From: Poecilobothrus nobilitatus
Taxonomy: Eukaryota; Arthropoda; Insecta; Diptera; Dolichopodidae
Assembly (NCBI GenBank): GCA_947095535.1
Contig: OX352772.1
Span: 100,535,956-100,599,955 of the forward strand
Reading direction: 5' to 3'
DNA: 64,000 nucleotides
Below, piece by piece: positions 1 through 12,270 of this stretch. The notes beneath the pieces were generated by a model. It had not been told where the DNA came from, searched no databases, and saw only the letters and a list, made by a program, of their open reading frames with translations. Numbering within the stretch: position 1 is the first letter of the stretch; the number at the start of each line of letters is the position of its first letter. The position numbers and the translations under genes are program-made.

Positions 1-334
1 AGGTAAAAAATTATTACATATTATAGATTTCAAAAGAACATCTAATTATGGTACTTCAACAACACTTGATATAGGAATTCAACTGTATATCAATCTCAAC
101 AACAACTTAAAACTTTTAAATGGCAACAAATTTAAGCAAGAATTAACTAAAATATACTTGAATATGTACGAATAAAATAAAAATAATATAGAATAATATA
201 GAATAGAATAAAAATATGTATCTGCAAATTAAAAACAAATATATTAATTACTCAAATTTAGCATTGTATTATGATCAGTCAGTTGTTTATGCGATATAAT
301 ATTTAACTTCCTAAATATATTATATTTTTCCTTT
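1..334. other. AT-rich stretch, no feature seen
   Basis: Low-complexity A/T sequence with short repeats of the type aatatagaat around 185-215. No coding frame or recognisable element is visible. Confidence 0.6.
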
Positions 335-2019
335 TTATACCCTACACCTAAAGTATAGGGTATATTAACTTTGGTATGGTGTTTGTGACCACCAAAAGGA
401 AGCGAGTTAGATATGGACATGTATATATATTCTGAATCAGGATCACCTCCTGAGTCGATTTAACGATGTCCGTCCTCACAAATCCCTTCGCGATGTCCGT
501 CCCTTCGAAGGGACGATGTCCGTTCCTTCGCACGATAACTCAAAAACTAGTTAAGCTATCTTAATGAAATTTATATAGTAGGTTACTAATTACTAAAGGA
601 AGGCTAAGTTTGAATCTAGACAAAATCGGTCGATGGGTTCGGATTCTGGAAGCTTCTGAATGATTCCGGAGCAAACGAGATTATCTCCAAAACCAACAAA
701 GATAGAACCTTTAAATTTTGTACAATTACGTTCCTTCACGTTCGATTTATGTCTCTGAAATTTAAGAAAATTTGGTCCATGGGTTTGGATTTTGGAAACT
801 TCCGAGCGAGCACCAGAGCAAATGCGATTATCTCCAAAACCAACAAAAATATAACCTTTAAATTTGGCAGAGTGGTGTTCTGTCATGTTTTATTTAAGTC
901 TCTGAAATTGGAGAGGATTTAGTTCATGGGTTCGGATCTTGGAAGCTTCCGAACGAGTCAAAGAGCAAACGAGTATATCTCCACAACCAACAAAGATAGA
1001 ACCTTTATTTTTTTTTCAGTACAAGAGTGTGCTGTTATATTTCCTTTTCCATAAAATTGGAAACTGACATTTGAAAGAATTTGAACCATGGGTTCGTATT
1101 TTGGAAGCTTCCGAACGAGCCCCAGAGCAAACGAGATTATCTCCAAAACCAACAAAGATAGAATCTTTAAATTTTTTAAAACGATGTTCCTTCCCGTTTG
1201 ATTTATGTCTCTGAAATTTAAGAGGATGTGGTCCATGGGTTTGGAATTTGGAAGCTTCCGAACGAGCCCCAGAGCAAATCTGATTATCTCCAAAACCAAC
1301 AAAGATGTAACCTTTAAATTTGGCAGAATGGTGTTCATTCATGTTTGATTTAGATGTCTGAAATTTGAGAGGATGTGGTCCTTGGGTTCGGGTTTTGGAA
1401 GCTTCCGAACGAGCCCGAAAGCAAATGAGATTATCTCCGAAAGCAACAAAGATATAACCTTTAAATTAGGCAGAATGGTGTTCCTTCATGTTTGATTTAA
1501 GTTTCTGAAATTTGTGAGGATTTGGTCCATGGGTTCAAATCTTCGAAGCTTCCGGAGGAGCCCCAGAGCAAAGCACCCTTGTACTATACAAGGGTGTTCT
1601 GTTATTTTTCCTTTTCTGTAAAATGGAAAACTGACATTTGAAAGAATTTGAACCATTGGTTCGTATTTTGGAAATTTCTGGACGAGCACAAGAACAAACG
1701 ACCATATCTCCAAAACCAACAAAAGTAGAACCTTTAAATTTGGTACAATGGTGTTCTGGCATGTTTTCTTTATGTTCCTGAGATGGATTCTTGGGTTCAT
1801 GTTCCTCAGATGGAAAGTGAAAGTTCTTACAATGGTGCCAAGCATATCCCAAGAGGATGCCTCTTTTACGTTCCTGAAATTCGAGTTGAATAAGACAGAA
1901 AAGGGAAAAAGTTCAAGCAGCTGCCAAAAAAACTTATGTATTTTTAATTTAATTCGAATTATTCAGGTGTAGGGTGTATTAATAAGTCGGTTACATCGAC
2001 TTATTGTTACATTTACTTG
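335..2019 (+). mobile_element. Helentron-like non-autonomous element (DINE-1/HINE type) with internal minisatellite
   Basis: The 5' end reads TTATACCCTACACC and is followed at once by a short palindrome (ATACCCTA ... TAGGGTAT). About 130-190 bp in are repeated GTCCGTCC-like blocks and the phrase aactcaaaaacta, both as in Drosophila DINE-1. The 3' part has a subterminal inverted copy of the 5' motif (GGTGTAGGGTGTA, about 1965-1978). It is followed by a perfect 9-bp hairpin (AATAAGTCG at 1981-1989, CGACTTATT at 1997-2005), then 14 nt and a run of T. This layout matches Helentron-associated elements. There is no Rep/helicase gene, so it would need help in trans. The exact 3' end is inferred from the T flank. 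Confidence 0.6.
601..1760. repeat. 147-bp minisatellite, about 8 diverged units
   Basis: The phrase ctccaaaaccaacaaagat followed by a-accttta-a recurs near 684, 833, 980, 1140, 1287, 1434 and 1708. Spacings are 149, 147, 160, 147, 147 and 274 (about two units with one degenerate). 147 is a multiple of 3, which is why repetitive minus-strand open frames appear here. They are by-products of the repeat, not genes. The array fills the middle of the Helentron-like element, where DINE-1-type elements commonly carry tandem repeats. Confidence 0.85.
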
Positions 2020-2414
2020 TTTAAGTTTATTCTTTTACCACTTGAAGTGCATTTATAAATTATGAATTAAATTGAATTAGAAAACAAAACAAAACAGATT
2101 TAGAAAACAATTAATGTAATAAATTTCATTTCTCTTTTTATTCTTTCAAAATTGTGACTATGTTGTGTTTTTATTAGTTATTACATATAATGGATTTTAA
2201 TGAATTTTTTTTTTATTTACATTTATCAATGCTCTTGCAAATTATTAATTATTATTTTATTGCACTTATTTTATAGTTAGGAATGTTAATTGTTTTACTT
2301 TTTAATTTTTAAATTAAAAAAAAAAAAAAAATGGAAAATAAATTGTAATGTAAGTATGTAAAAAACACTGTAAGAACCTTATCATGAGAGAAATCTCTTT
2401 AGGCATAATTGAAA
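2020..2414. other. AT-rich stretch, no gene
   Basis: A/T-rich sequence with a poly-A run at about 2317-2331. No coding or element signature is visible. Confidence 0.5.
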
Positions 2415-2418
2415 AATA

Positions 2419-2449
<31 letters not shown>

Positions 2450-2460
2450 TAATAATAACC

Positions 2461-2530
<70 letters not shown>

Positions 2531-2560
2531 TAATAATAATAATGATAGTAATAATAATAC
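2415..2560. repeat. (TAA)n microsatellite
   Basis: Runs of taaa and then taa/aat units with a few interruptions (ccat, aaaa, caat, gatagt). Open frames over it (poly-Tyr, poly-Ile) are low-complexity artefacts. Confidence 0.95.
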
Positions 2561-3200
2561 CTGTTACAATGGAGCAATCTTTGGTTATATCATGCAGGAA
2601 GGTGTTATATACTACTGCACGTTGTAATCCACTGATGGCCCTGAATCTGTAGTAAAATAATAAAGAGTTAATAAGAATAGTAATACCAATAATATAGCTG
2701 CTACAGTAACAGTGGAGGTTGGCCTTCAATAATTACCTCCGTCAGTAAGGTGTTATATACTACAGCATGTTGTAAATATTTTAACGGCTATAGTCACTGT
2801 TAGCAAAATAGTAATAATAATGGGCGGATTCATTGTTTCCTTGCAGTCCCACTCCAAATTCAATGTTTTTATTTCCTATCCTCTCATATCTTGACTCCCT
2901 AGCCTATATACTGTGTCCGCAGATAAGGGTTTCATCACATTATATTGTCTGAAGGAAGTGGGGTTAATCAGTAAGCATCTGACACTAGCAAGGGAAAATT
3001 CTTGGTGTCTTTGGAAGCTTCCTACCTTCTTCAGAAAAAAAAAACTAATTAATTCAGCATTATTTACACTATTAAATTGCTTATATCGCAATATTTGGTT
3101 TTTTTGCGAAAATTTTATAAGACAAACAAATTGGTTAGACATTGGTTAATTTTATATGTCAAAAAATTATTGATTAATTTTTCACCGGAAATTATGAAAT
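2561..3200. other. Short direct repeat and unassigned sequence
   Basis: The phrase aaggtgttatatacta occurs at about 2600 and again at about 2748, suggesting a diverged duplication of about 148 bp. Both strands have short open frames over 2876-3149 (88 and 78 codons). Neither shows a domain I recognise, so I do not call a gene. Confidence 0.4.
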
Positions 3201-4560
3201 TACTTAAATAAAAAATTCTTTTATTTTCTGGCGTTGAGATGAAAGGTGAGCTCTGAATAAGCTTTCTCGTTAAGCTGTTCGATTTCGATTGCTGCTTTTG
3301 CGCATTTCTTTATAAATATCGAGGCTAATTTCATGAATTAATTTGAAGTTTGCATTCGAAATATGTCCCACGTGTTGTTGTTTCATTGTGATTATTGGTG
3401 ATTTATATTCATATATTCGTAGGGTTTCTATTGCTACCCATAGAAAAGAGCTAAAAAGTGATAAAGTTTGTATTTTAATTAGGAGAATTTTTTATTTGAG
3501 CTCTGCAAATCCGTCTCCCGGACTCTGTGGTTATTGTAACCCTATCATTTTTAGTAATTTCCAATTTATTTTCTTGGTTTGCTTTAAATTTCTCTATTAA
3601 ATTTTCTTTAAGTTATTTTTGAAAGTTTACTAAGCTCTGGTAATTAACTCGCTGTATTCTCCCGAAAAATCTACCGATTTTTGTCCAGTAGCAGAGTGTA
3701 TGTTGTTATTATATCTCTAAACTACTATGTTCATGATTTCTTTTAAAAATAGATACATATTCCTGTTGAATGCTTCTTGATATTTCTTCAATTGTTGAAT
3801 GGACTGGTTTGTGTAGTAATGCAAAATTTTTATTTATTTATACCTGAGATGAAAAACGGATTTCTCCTTGATTTTAAAGAATTTTGCAAATTTAGTGGAT
3901 TTGTCTATGCATGTGATGATTTTTACTTTTTAATTTTTTTTAAATCGATGAAGGATTTCGAATGGGTATTTCGGAATCGGTGTTTCTATCAAATGTGGTT
4001 GGTTTGGATAACAGTCGCACTTGTTTATGATACAGATGCAAGTAGAATTTTTTCAAAATTTGTTACTTACTCTCCTTTCAATTACGATGTACGTTTTTGT
4101 GTTCATGTTTGATAATCGTAAATTTATTTTATTCATTACAAATTTCTTCTACAACGTTGAGTAATTCTAATTTTGTATTCTTGAAAGTATTTTCTATAAA
4201 TTTGTTAAAATGTTTGAATAGAATTATCGTCTTCTTTAGTATTTAATAGTTTTATTGTTTTGTCTCTTTAACTGGCAATATCGAATTTGCTAAAAATATT
4301 CCCCTTTAACTCTTTTCGAAATATTAGGCTACTTTCTTGTAGTTGCAGATTTATTGTTTTAATTACTTCAGAACGTGGTGGTATTGTTATATTGTCAATT
4401 GCTTCCAAGTTCATATTAATTTGCAGTATTATATCATTTTCTTGTGATAGAATCATTAGCACACATGTCTCAAAATCTATCTTACCATTGTATTTCGCTA
4501 AAAAATCTAACTAGTATTCCATCTGTATTTAAATTTAGATTATCATCAATTATATAAACT
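3200..4560 (-). pseudogene. Degenerate Ty3/gypsy-type pol remnant (retropepsin end and integrase)
   Basis: The minus strand, read through many stops, shows two parts of an LTR-retrotransposon pol. At 4560-4268 there is the end of a retropepsin (a degraded DGIL-type motif) followed by a frame containing IDNITIPPRSEVIKTI, a phrase typical of the linker just before reverse transcriptase. At about 4060-3650 comes an integrase-like stretch (ETPIPKYPFEILHRF, ITCIDKSTKFAKFFKIKEKS). The region in between is far too short for RT and RNase H, so these are deleted. No LTRs were identified. It is clearly non-functional. Plus-strand frames at 3343-3600 and 3777-4112 are antisense shadows. Confidence 0.6.
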
Positions 4561-5105
4561 TTATGTTTAATTATGTCTTCTTCTATTGAAAATTCTATTT
4601 AGGTTGCCTTCTGCTATCATTAGCTTTTCCGTTATGACATTTATCTGACAAGATTGATCTTAAATTATGCTATTTTTTACTATCTATTGCTTGCATATTG
4701 AAATATATGCTCCTTTACTATAAGAAATGGAATTTTAGAGTCATTTATTCTCAGACTTTTTTTTTTTTTTCATCATTTAATTTATTTTTCATAATAATAC
4801 ATTAATGTGGTAACATTCTTAATATATATTAAAAACAAAAAAAAAAAAAACAAAAAACACCAGAAAAAAACAAAATAATAATTCAAATTAAATATTGGTG
4901 TTTTATGGTATAATTCTATTCTAAGAGAAGAAAAATAAAGAATATATTGATTTATTAATTTAATGTAAAAAATAATTGAAAAATAAAAAATTTCTGTGAC
5001 CTTAGCTTTTTAGCTGTGTGGTCTTATAAATTCAGTTAGAAATATTTTGCAACAATTTTATTATAAAAGTTTATTTTGATATAGCACTATAATTATAACT
5101 AGTAA

Positions 5106-8059
5106 TTAAAAACTTAAAAAAAAGAAATGAAGGAAAAAAAAATAAAAATCCAATTGCAGAACCAAAAGCCAAAACATCTGTTTAATTATTAATTTAATAT
5201 AATTTTTTCTTTTAAAAGTACAAAAGTGGGTTATTTCCTTTATATCGTTTGGAAGCTCGTTATATAATTTTAAACTATTGTAGAGACAGTTATTTTTTTG
5301 TCTGTTTGTTCGAAAAAGTGTTAAATAAAAATTACTTTTATTTCTTGTGTTATGGTTGTGAATCTCAAACCTCCTATTCAGTATAAAATTATGCTTAATT
5401 TCATTATGAATTATTTTAAATGCTATTATATATAATTCTAATTTGCAAATGTTTGTCAGACTTAAATATTGGCTAGAGTATAGAATATTAGTAGGAATTC
5501 TAACAGGATAGTTATGAATTGCTTTTATGGCTTTTTGATGAACTATATCAAGTCTGCCTAAAGGAACTTGACATGTGTTACTCCATATTGGGTTAAGATA
5601 CATAATATTTGATAGTATATATGAAGAATATATTATTTTTAGAACCGATTTATTAAAGAAATTTCTCATGCGACGTAAGACAAAAATGTACGGTGTTATC
5701 TTTTTAATGACGCGATTTATGTGCTCTTGCCATTTCACCCGGCTATCTAGAAGCAACCCTAGATAATTAAAATGTTTTACAACTTCAATAATATTACCGT
5801 TGTAAGTAAAATTGGGGTATGTACATTGTCTATTTTCGAATAATAAAATTTTAGTTTTCTTCACATTTAGTAGTAGACGATGCTTTTTTAGCCATTCTTC
5901 AATAATGGGAAGATCATGCATGATGGAAGTTCTCAGGGATTCTTCATCGCGTTCCGCATATTTTAGCACTGCATCATCCGCATACAATTGAATAAGCCCT
6001 TTTAGTTTCAATCGAGCTATATCATCTAAATATATCTTAAATAAAAGTGGTCCTAAAATTGAACCTTGTGGCACTCCTTTTATAATGGTTCTTGATTCAC
6101 TCAAACTATCACCTATCCTAACTCTCTGCTCTCGATTAGTTAAATATGAGTCAAAAAAGTGTAATTGTGATGAGTCGAAATTTAACATCGAAAGTTTAAA
6201 CTGTAGTATTTCATAGTCTACACAGTCAAATGCCTTTTGCAGGTCTAGAAATAGACAGCCAACGTGCAATTTTTCATCCATATTTTTTGATACAAAGTCG
6301 GTTAAGCTAAGACATGCAGCAGTAGTATTCGATTTTTTTTCGAAACCATACTGTTCGTCGTGAAATATTTGATTATTTGTAAGAAAGTTATCTAATCGAC
6401 TTTTTATAATAAGTTCAAAGATTTTAGAGAAAGCGCTGAGAACCGATATGGGTCTGTAGTTTGTCCTATCTTTGGCATTCCCTGTTTTGAATATTGGAGT
6501 AACAATTGCAGTTTTTAATGAGTTTGGGAAAGTACCAGAAAGGAAAGAACTACTTATAAATTTGGTAAGAAGCGGTATTAGTCGCTCCTGGAATTTCTTA
6601 ATGAATTTCATGGAAATATTATCGAAACCCGTCGCTGCAGCAGTTTTCAGCTTGCTAATTGCATTCGATATCTCTTCACTACTGGTGGGTGTTAGATCAA
6701 ATAAGGAGCTAGGGTTTCGTCTAAAACTATTTAGGTATTCGTGGTCTATTGGATCATTGTCAACATTTATTTCCCTGGTTACATTGATAAAAAATTCGTT
6801 CATTAATTCACAAATTTCTTCTTTTTTAGTTAATACTTTCCCATTAATTTCTAGCCCTTTAATATGATTGTTCGTGCTGTCTTTTTTTTGTTAAATATTA
6901 CCCTTTTATATAAATCCCATAATTTTTTACTATTGCATGGGTCTCTTTTAATTTGTTCAGAATAAAAATTTTTTTTTGAATGTGTTATGAGCCGATTTAC
7001 TTTATTTTTATATAATTTATATAATCTATTAACATGCTCATCGTTAGGATATTTTTTCCTATATTTGAAGAAAGAGTCTCGAATTTTAATCACGTTTCTA
7101 ATTTCGTCTGTCATCCATTCATTTTTTTCTTTAGACCTTTTCTTTCTAACAATTCTGGTATATTTACTCACTAAAGAACTTATCTCAAATACAAAATCGT
7201 CGAAGTTCCCGATTGAAACTAACTTATTCCAAGTATTGTCTGCAGCTAATTTTTCATACTTCAGGACGGTAATAAAGTTTTCAATTTGTTCTTCTATGGG
7301 CTTAAAATTAGAACTTATGAAAAACATTTTATGGTCTGATAAAAATGTGTTTATAATATGAAAATCATATTTGTATTTGACAATATCAGTAATAAAGTGG
7401 TCAATGATTGTTTTCGATGTGTTTCCTATTCTAGTTGCAAAATCATTGGCAACTTTATTATACACAATAAAACCATTAGATAGTAATACATTTACATAAT
7501 TCATAACTTCTTGATTATTTTTATTTAGTAAATTAATATTAAAGTCTCCAAAGATCATTGAATTTTTATAATTACTTGATATGTCATCCATTTTTTCAAG
7601 AAAAGAGTTAATATTTGTTTCGTGCGATCGATATATTCCTACTATGTTAATTTTTTGTTCGACAAGATTTATTACTAAGAAATTCGATTTTTCAAACTCT
7701 AAACTAAAACTTAAATTACTTGTTATGTTCTCATTTACATAAATAGCAACACCTCCATACGACATTTCGCGATTTGAAAAATATGATTTGTACCCTTCTA
7801 TATTAAAAAATTGATTTTCCTGTTCATTTATCCATATTTCGGTTAATACTAGAACATGAATATTACATTCATATGTTTTTATGAATGTTTCTAAATTGTA
7901 TAGTTTATTTCTCAAACTTTGTATGTTTAGATATAAAATATTGAAATTTGTTTGATATTCACCACTCTTCATATTCACCATACTACTATCTACCCCTGAA
8001 AAATAATCTACTCTTAATTCATCATAAATGTCAGAATTGTCATCCACGTCTAAGTCCAT
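5106..8059 (-). pseudogene. LINE-1 ORF2: AP-endonuclease plus reverse transcriptase, one frameshift
   Basis: ORF2 makes the nick and copies the RNA in target-primed reverse transcription. The first frame (8059-6851, 402 codons, start MDLDVDDNSD) is the endonuclease: LTEIWI (catalytic Glu), YGGVAIYV, GDFNINLL and SDHKMFF. The second (from about 6890 to 5106) is the RT: motif A region FDCVDYEIL, GVPQGSILGPLLF, and the catalytic YADDAV. The C-terminal HNHNTRNKSNF region is typical of CR1/Jockey-type LINEs. The two frames are separated by a 1-nt shift inside an 8-A run (plus-strand T run at about 6882-6889). Reading past that run in the +1 frame joins them without another stop. All catalytic motifs are present. 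Confidence 0.85.
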
Positions 8060-8782
8060 TTAAAAAACATAAACAAAATAATTTTAAGTAATGTGATAAA
8101 AATATGTAGTACCTTTTGAATATATAAAAATATATATTCAAAAAAAAATAATATTTGTAATAGTTTAAGATTAATTTTATATGTCAAGTTATTATTTTTT
8201 AAAAAAAAAAAAAAGTTTTGTTTTGAGATTCTGTTTGATAAATAAAAAAAAAAAGTTTTTGTTATTTCTAAGAAAAGGTTGTGTGTGAAATTGTAAAAAG
8301 TAATTTTTAGAATAATGTAATAGCTATATGAAATTATAGTGTAGGTTTTTGTTATAATAATTCTAAGATTATAGATTATATATAACGTAGTTTTAAAAAT
8401 TGTTATGTAATTGTAATATGTACTTATAGTGTTACAGTTTTTTAATATTGTAAATCCTTAGATGAATTTTTATGAATTTTTTTTTATAGTTTTGGCCTTT
8501 TGTTCAAACAATATTATATGTAAATATAAACTATTATAAAGCCTATCATTGATAACATTTTTCCATAATAGTGCTTTGTAAGGTGTTGTTTTAAAAACAC
8601 CTGCTATTTTGTAAAGTGATATTATAAAATTACTTATTAAATAATAATATGTCAAAATGTAATTGATTATTAATGATAAAACAAAATAAAGTTGTACTAT
8701 AAAATTAATTATTAAATAATAATATGTGAAAATGTAATTGATTATTAATGATAAAACAAAATAAAGTTGAATTAAATTTAAA

Positions 8783-9790
8783 TTAACTAATGTTATAAGT
8801 ATTTTTAATATATGAGATATCATTGAAGGAAGAAATTTTATATATTTTACTTGTGGCATTCTTACGTAAAAGAATTTGGTTATTCTTGACCCATAGAAAT
8901 TGAAAATCATTTGACAACTTGATTTTTTTAGCTTCATAATACAAATTTGTTTGCAGCTTTGATAGATGTTGACGAAAGAAAATTTCGTTATTGACCTGGC
9001 TATCTTGGTTTTTAATGCTGATTTCAGTGGTAAATAAATGTTTATATTTTTGCTTTTTCGTAAGTAACTCATTTTTTCCTGCCTGTGATTTGAGCTTAAC
9101 CACATACAATTTTGCTTTTAATTTTCCATTTTCTCTCGCTTTTTGGTCTATTGTGTTTATTTTTATAATATCAGTTGCAGATATATTGGCAGATATTTTG
9201 TTTGCAATTTTTAGAACCACATCAATTGGGTCATCAATTTTTGACGGGAGTCCAGCCAAAATAATATCATTTTTATTTTCTTCCTTATATTTTTCATCCA
9301 GTAACGCCTCCAATTTATTCACTTTTTGTTGTAATTCATTGACATTTTTTTCTGTTTCCGCACAACGTTTTTTTATAAAAACATTTTCTTTTTTAATTTC
9401 CTTATTTTGTTTAATTATATCTTGGATTTGCGAAGTTTGAAAATTTTGTGAATTTTTTATATCCAAAATGACCAAACCTAAATTTTTTAAAAATGTTCCC
9501 ATATTTTCATCCGAACAATTTTTTGGTTCGAATGTAGTAAGTTGATCAAAAACTTCATCACTTTTATCTTCTGCCTCAGATTCGTAAGTTTCTTCAACAG
9601 GTTCGTTATTGGTGGGACATTCTGGACATTTCCATGTAGCACTACCATTTTTAACAGCTTGAAACACCTCATCCGCAATTTCGCCACAATTTGTATGAAA
9701 AAAATTTTGGCACGGTCCACTACATTGTAAACCTTTAGATTTGCCTCTAGTAACTACACAGATACTGCATACCGGACACACTTTTGCCAT
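8783..9790 (-). CDS. LINE-1 ORF1: PHD finger, coiled coil and FP-like C-terminus
   Basis: A 335-codon open frame, the RNA-binding partner of ORF2 in this LINE. Residues about 5-60 form a Cys4-His-Cys3 PHD-type finger (CPVCSIC, CSGPC, H, CPECP). About 125-175 is Lys/Glu-rich with heptad-like spacing, probably a coiled coil for trimerisation. The C-terminal 60 residues (FQFLWVKNNQILLRK) resemble the baculovirus FP/25K-like domain seen in many insect LINE ORF1 proteins. The start is the first ATG and the Cys-rich finger begins at residue 5. PHD-bearing ORF1 is known in CR1-type LINEs. Open throughout. Confidence 0.75.
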   Translation of the reverse strand: MAKVCPVCSICVVTRGKSKGLQCSGPCQNFFHTNCGEIADEVFQAVKNGSATWKCPECPTNNEPVEETYESEAEDKSDEVFDQLTTFEPKNCSDENMGTFLKNLGLVILDIKNSQNFQTSQIQDIIKQNKEIKKENVFIKKRCAETEKNVNELQQKVNKLEALLDEKYKEENKNDIILAGLPSKIDDPIDVVLKIANKISANISATDIIKINTIDQKARENGKLKAKLYVVKLKSQAGKNELLTKKQKYKHLFTTEISIKNQDSQVNNEIFFRQHLSKLQTNLYYEAKKIKLSNDFQFLWVKNNQILLRKNATSKIYKISSFNDISYIKNTYNIS

Positions 9791-9864
9791 GTCTCAAATT
9801 GTATTTATAGGTTTAAAATATATAATAATAATAAATCGAACTTTTGTTTGATTTTTTTTTTTTT

Positions 9865-10034
9865 TTTTCTTTTTCTTTATTTTTTATATGCTTTCTTTTC
9901 CCTCTTCGATCACTTTTTTCATCGATCACTGGTCATCGCCGATCATGGCAGTGACGCACATTTGCGCGTTAGCACCATTTTGCTGCCACTTCCGTGACCA
10001 CAATGTTTATAATAGGGCTAAATTAAATTTTATT
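9865..10034. other. Possible LINE 5' UTR, no gene
   Basis: A less AT-rich stretch (cgatcatggcagtgacgcac) upstream of LINE-1 ORF1. It may be LINE-1 5' UTR or the 3' UTR of LINE-R. Nothing decides between them. Confidence 0.3.
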
Positions 10035-12270
10035 TTAGATCCATTTCATTGCGTTCAGAAACCTTACCTTTTGTGCAGGTTGCTTAGCCGCTAGATTACT
10101 AAGATCATTGAGTTGATGGCTACCCAGAGTTACTCTTCTGATCCTAGTCAGCACTGGGTACTTACAGGTGAAATGTGTGATGATTTCTTTCTCATTCTGT
10201 TCACTACAACTGTGGCGTGATGAATTGAATGGGATACCCACTCTGGCCGCAAGTTCACCAAATGGCCAGTGTCCCGTGAACACTTTTGGTTCTGGCTATC
10301 CGGTGGAGTAGCTTCAATAGATTTTCGGTTCTTTTTTTATTTAACGATGATCTTGCTAACTCATCAGCTTGTTCATTTTCTGCAATGTTCCTATGTCCCT
10401 GAACTTAGAATAATGTAACGTTATTATGATTGCTTACATTTCAAAGCATTTCCTAAAGAACTTAGATGTTATGGCAGAGTTGAGAGCCACAATTGCTGCT
10501 TGGTTGTCCGTAACTATTGTAATTTCAGCTTAAAATACACTCGCTTTATCTGGAAGTCTGAAAGCCAATTCTATTTTTAACGATTCTGTATAGACACCAG
10601 CACCAACACCACAGTCCATCTTAGAAGCAGCTGTGAATACTGCGGTTTCTATTTCACCCAAGGGATTTTCCTGCTTGCATTCCCTTCTTGATGGAATTTT
10701 GACTTTGAAATTCTTAACAATTTCCAAACCTGGCATTGCGTAATATGTGGAATCTGGCAGATCATGAGCTGTCGAGCTTAGAATAGGGTTTGGTCTGCCA
10801 GTAGCCATTTTCTCGGAGTCTAATCGTGCTACAAAAGGTTAGAAATTTATTATGAAGGTCAGCCGGAAGAAGGTATAGAGTGCATCCAGTGCATTATTTG
10901 GAGTTGATCTTAATGCACCCATAATACCTACACATGCACCCCTCTGTACTCTACTAAGCTTGGTATGGTACATGGCGGTCAAGTACCACTAGTAGGTATT
11001 ACCACTAATTATGTCAAGACACTTACCAGGCACTAATACCACTAGATCATCTGCATATGCATTAACTTTGGTTCCCTCATGCTGAAGATCTTTAAGAATT
11101 CTGTTCATTTTTAAAAACCGCAGTAGTGGTTATAGCACCCCACCCTGGGGCGTACCTCTGCTCACTCTTCTAGTAATCTTATGATTGCCGAGTTCCGACT
11201 TGATCTCTCTTGATACATATTAATAATCCAGCGTCTAAGGGCAGTTTTTGAAAGGTGGCCAATGTATATTCTTTCTTTTGTATCGAATGCTCAACGCTCC
11301 GTACTAATTCGCTTAGTGCCGTCTAGATTACTTGTTCTTAGAATGGGCAAATTGATACTTATATACTGGAGTACATACTCTAGTACTTTTTTACGTTCTA
11401 ACTCTAGTATACTTTGGATACTTTTCAATAAGAAGGATGATAGACTTGATGGTCTAAAGTGCTTAGCGGTTTCATAAGCTCTTTTACGTATAAAGACCAC
11501 CTTCACCCGCCTCCATAGCAGGCGAATATGAATATGGCTATTTTTGAATAGTATGTTGATTAATGGAATCAGAAATTCATTTCTTGAATAATTTTTGGAA
11601 AAAACCATCCAAACACGCAGCTTTGTATAAAGAGGTTTTATCAATTGCTCCGTTATAACTGAGCGTTAATGTATTCGCCAGGGCCTCTTCGAACTTTTAT
11701 GTCAACCGCTTGGCTGATCACATTATTCTCACACAGTATTCTCTGTGGGTTCGGAATAATCCTTGCATGACCTTGTTTTAGCCAATCGCATTTCTCTCTT
11801 ATATTTTCTAAGTTGGTCCTTGTAGAGTTGCTACTTATTCTGCCTATAGCAGATATTATAGGCATCTCTAGTCTTCTTCCTTAGGTTAGTTAAATTCTCA
11901 TTCCACCAGACCAGAAACGTTTTTCTGCTACGTTTTATAGGACATGACACCTTAAATGAGACCATGACTTTTGTAAACATGTCAGTGCTCTTCTCTAACT
12001 CATTCTCATTCACAATAATGTATGTTAAATTTCTCCAGTTAGTAGCCCTAGGGGTTTTTCTGAAATTTCTCTAGTTAGTAGCCCTAGGTTGAGATAGGGC
12101 TTGGGGTTTTCAGGTTTAAAATTAACATTAGCTGTGATCCGAAAACCATCTCTTCTCAGTTATTGCCCATTTTTCTATTTTTAGGGTTTCATCATGTCCT
12201 ATACCTGTAATATCTTTTTTTTTTTTTAATGTTCGTAGGTGGAAATCTTCAAAAGATACAATGCGCACCG
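10035..12270 (-). pseudogene. LINE-R (3' part): endonuclease end, RT fragments, RNase H and C-terminus
   Basis: Minus-strand remains of a LINE that, unlike LINE-1, has an RNase H domain (I/R1/LOA-type). From 5' to 3': an endonuclease end with FSDH and PRATNWRN (about 12270-12030), the linker to RT (SCPIKRSRKTFLVWWNENL, 12013-11830), RT pieces with AKHFRPSSLSSFLLKSI (about 11480), RVSRGTPQGGVL (about 11150) and NAYADDLVVLVPGKC (about 11060), RNase H with KMDCGVGAGVYTESLKIEL (about 10620) and WVPGHRN-type remains, and a C-terminal zinc-finger-like tail (HSCSEQNEKEIITHFTCKYP). Many stops and shifts. Its 5' part lies at 17390-18108, displaced by later insertions. Confidence 0.75.

Larger units (their letters stand above)
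4757..9860 (-). mobile_element. LINE-1: nearly full-length non-LTR retrotransposon (CR1/Jockey-like)
   Basis: Minus-strand element with ORF1 (8783-9790), ORF2 (5106-8059) and a 3' poly-A tail, seen as the plus-strand T run at about 4758-4770. The ORF1-ORF2 gap (8060-8782) is AT-rich and contains a two-copy duplication of about 75 bp at about 8630-8775. The 5' end is uncertain; a plus-strand T run at 9850-9868 and a GC-richer stretch at 9900-10010 may be 5' UTR. No target duplication was found. It looks younger than the other LINEs in the window because only one frame break is evident in ORF2. Confidence 0.8.

Noticed and set aside
593..1852. Several overlapping minus-strand open frames repeating the phrase KFKGSIFVGFGDN
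   Set aside because: They are produced by the 147-bp minisatellite, whose unit length is a multiple of three.
2314..2729. Poly-Tyr / poly-Ile frames
   Set aside because: Translation of the (TAA)n microsatellite.
2876..3149. Overlapping frames on both strands, one containing FRQYNVMKPLSADTVY
   Set aside because: No domain recognised and the two strands conflict. It may be a repeat fragment, but nothing supports a gene.
3343..4112. Plus-strand frames of 85 and 111 codons
   Set aside because: They lie antisense to the gypsy-type integrase remnant and have no domain of their own.
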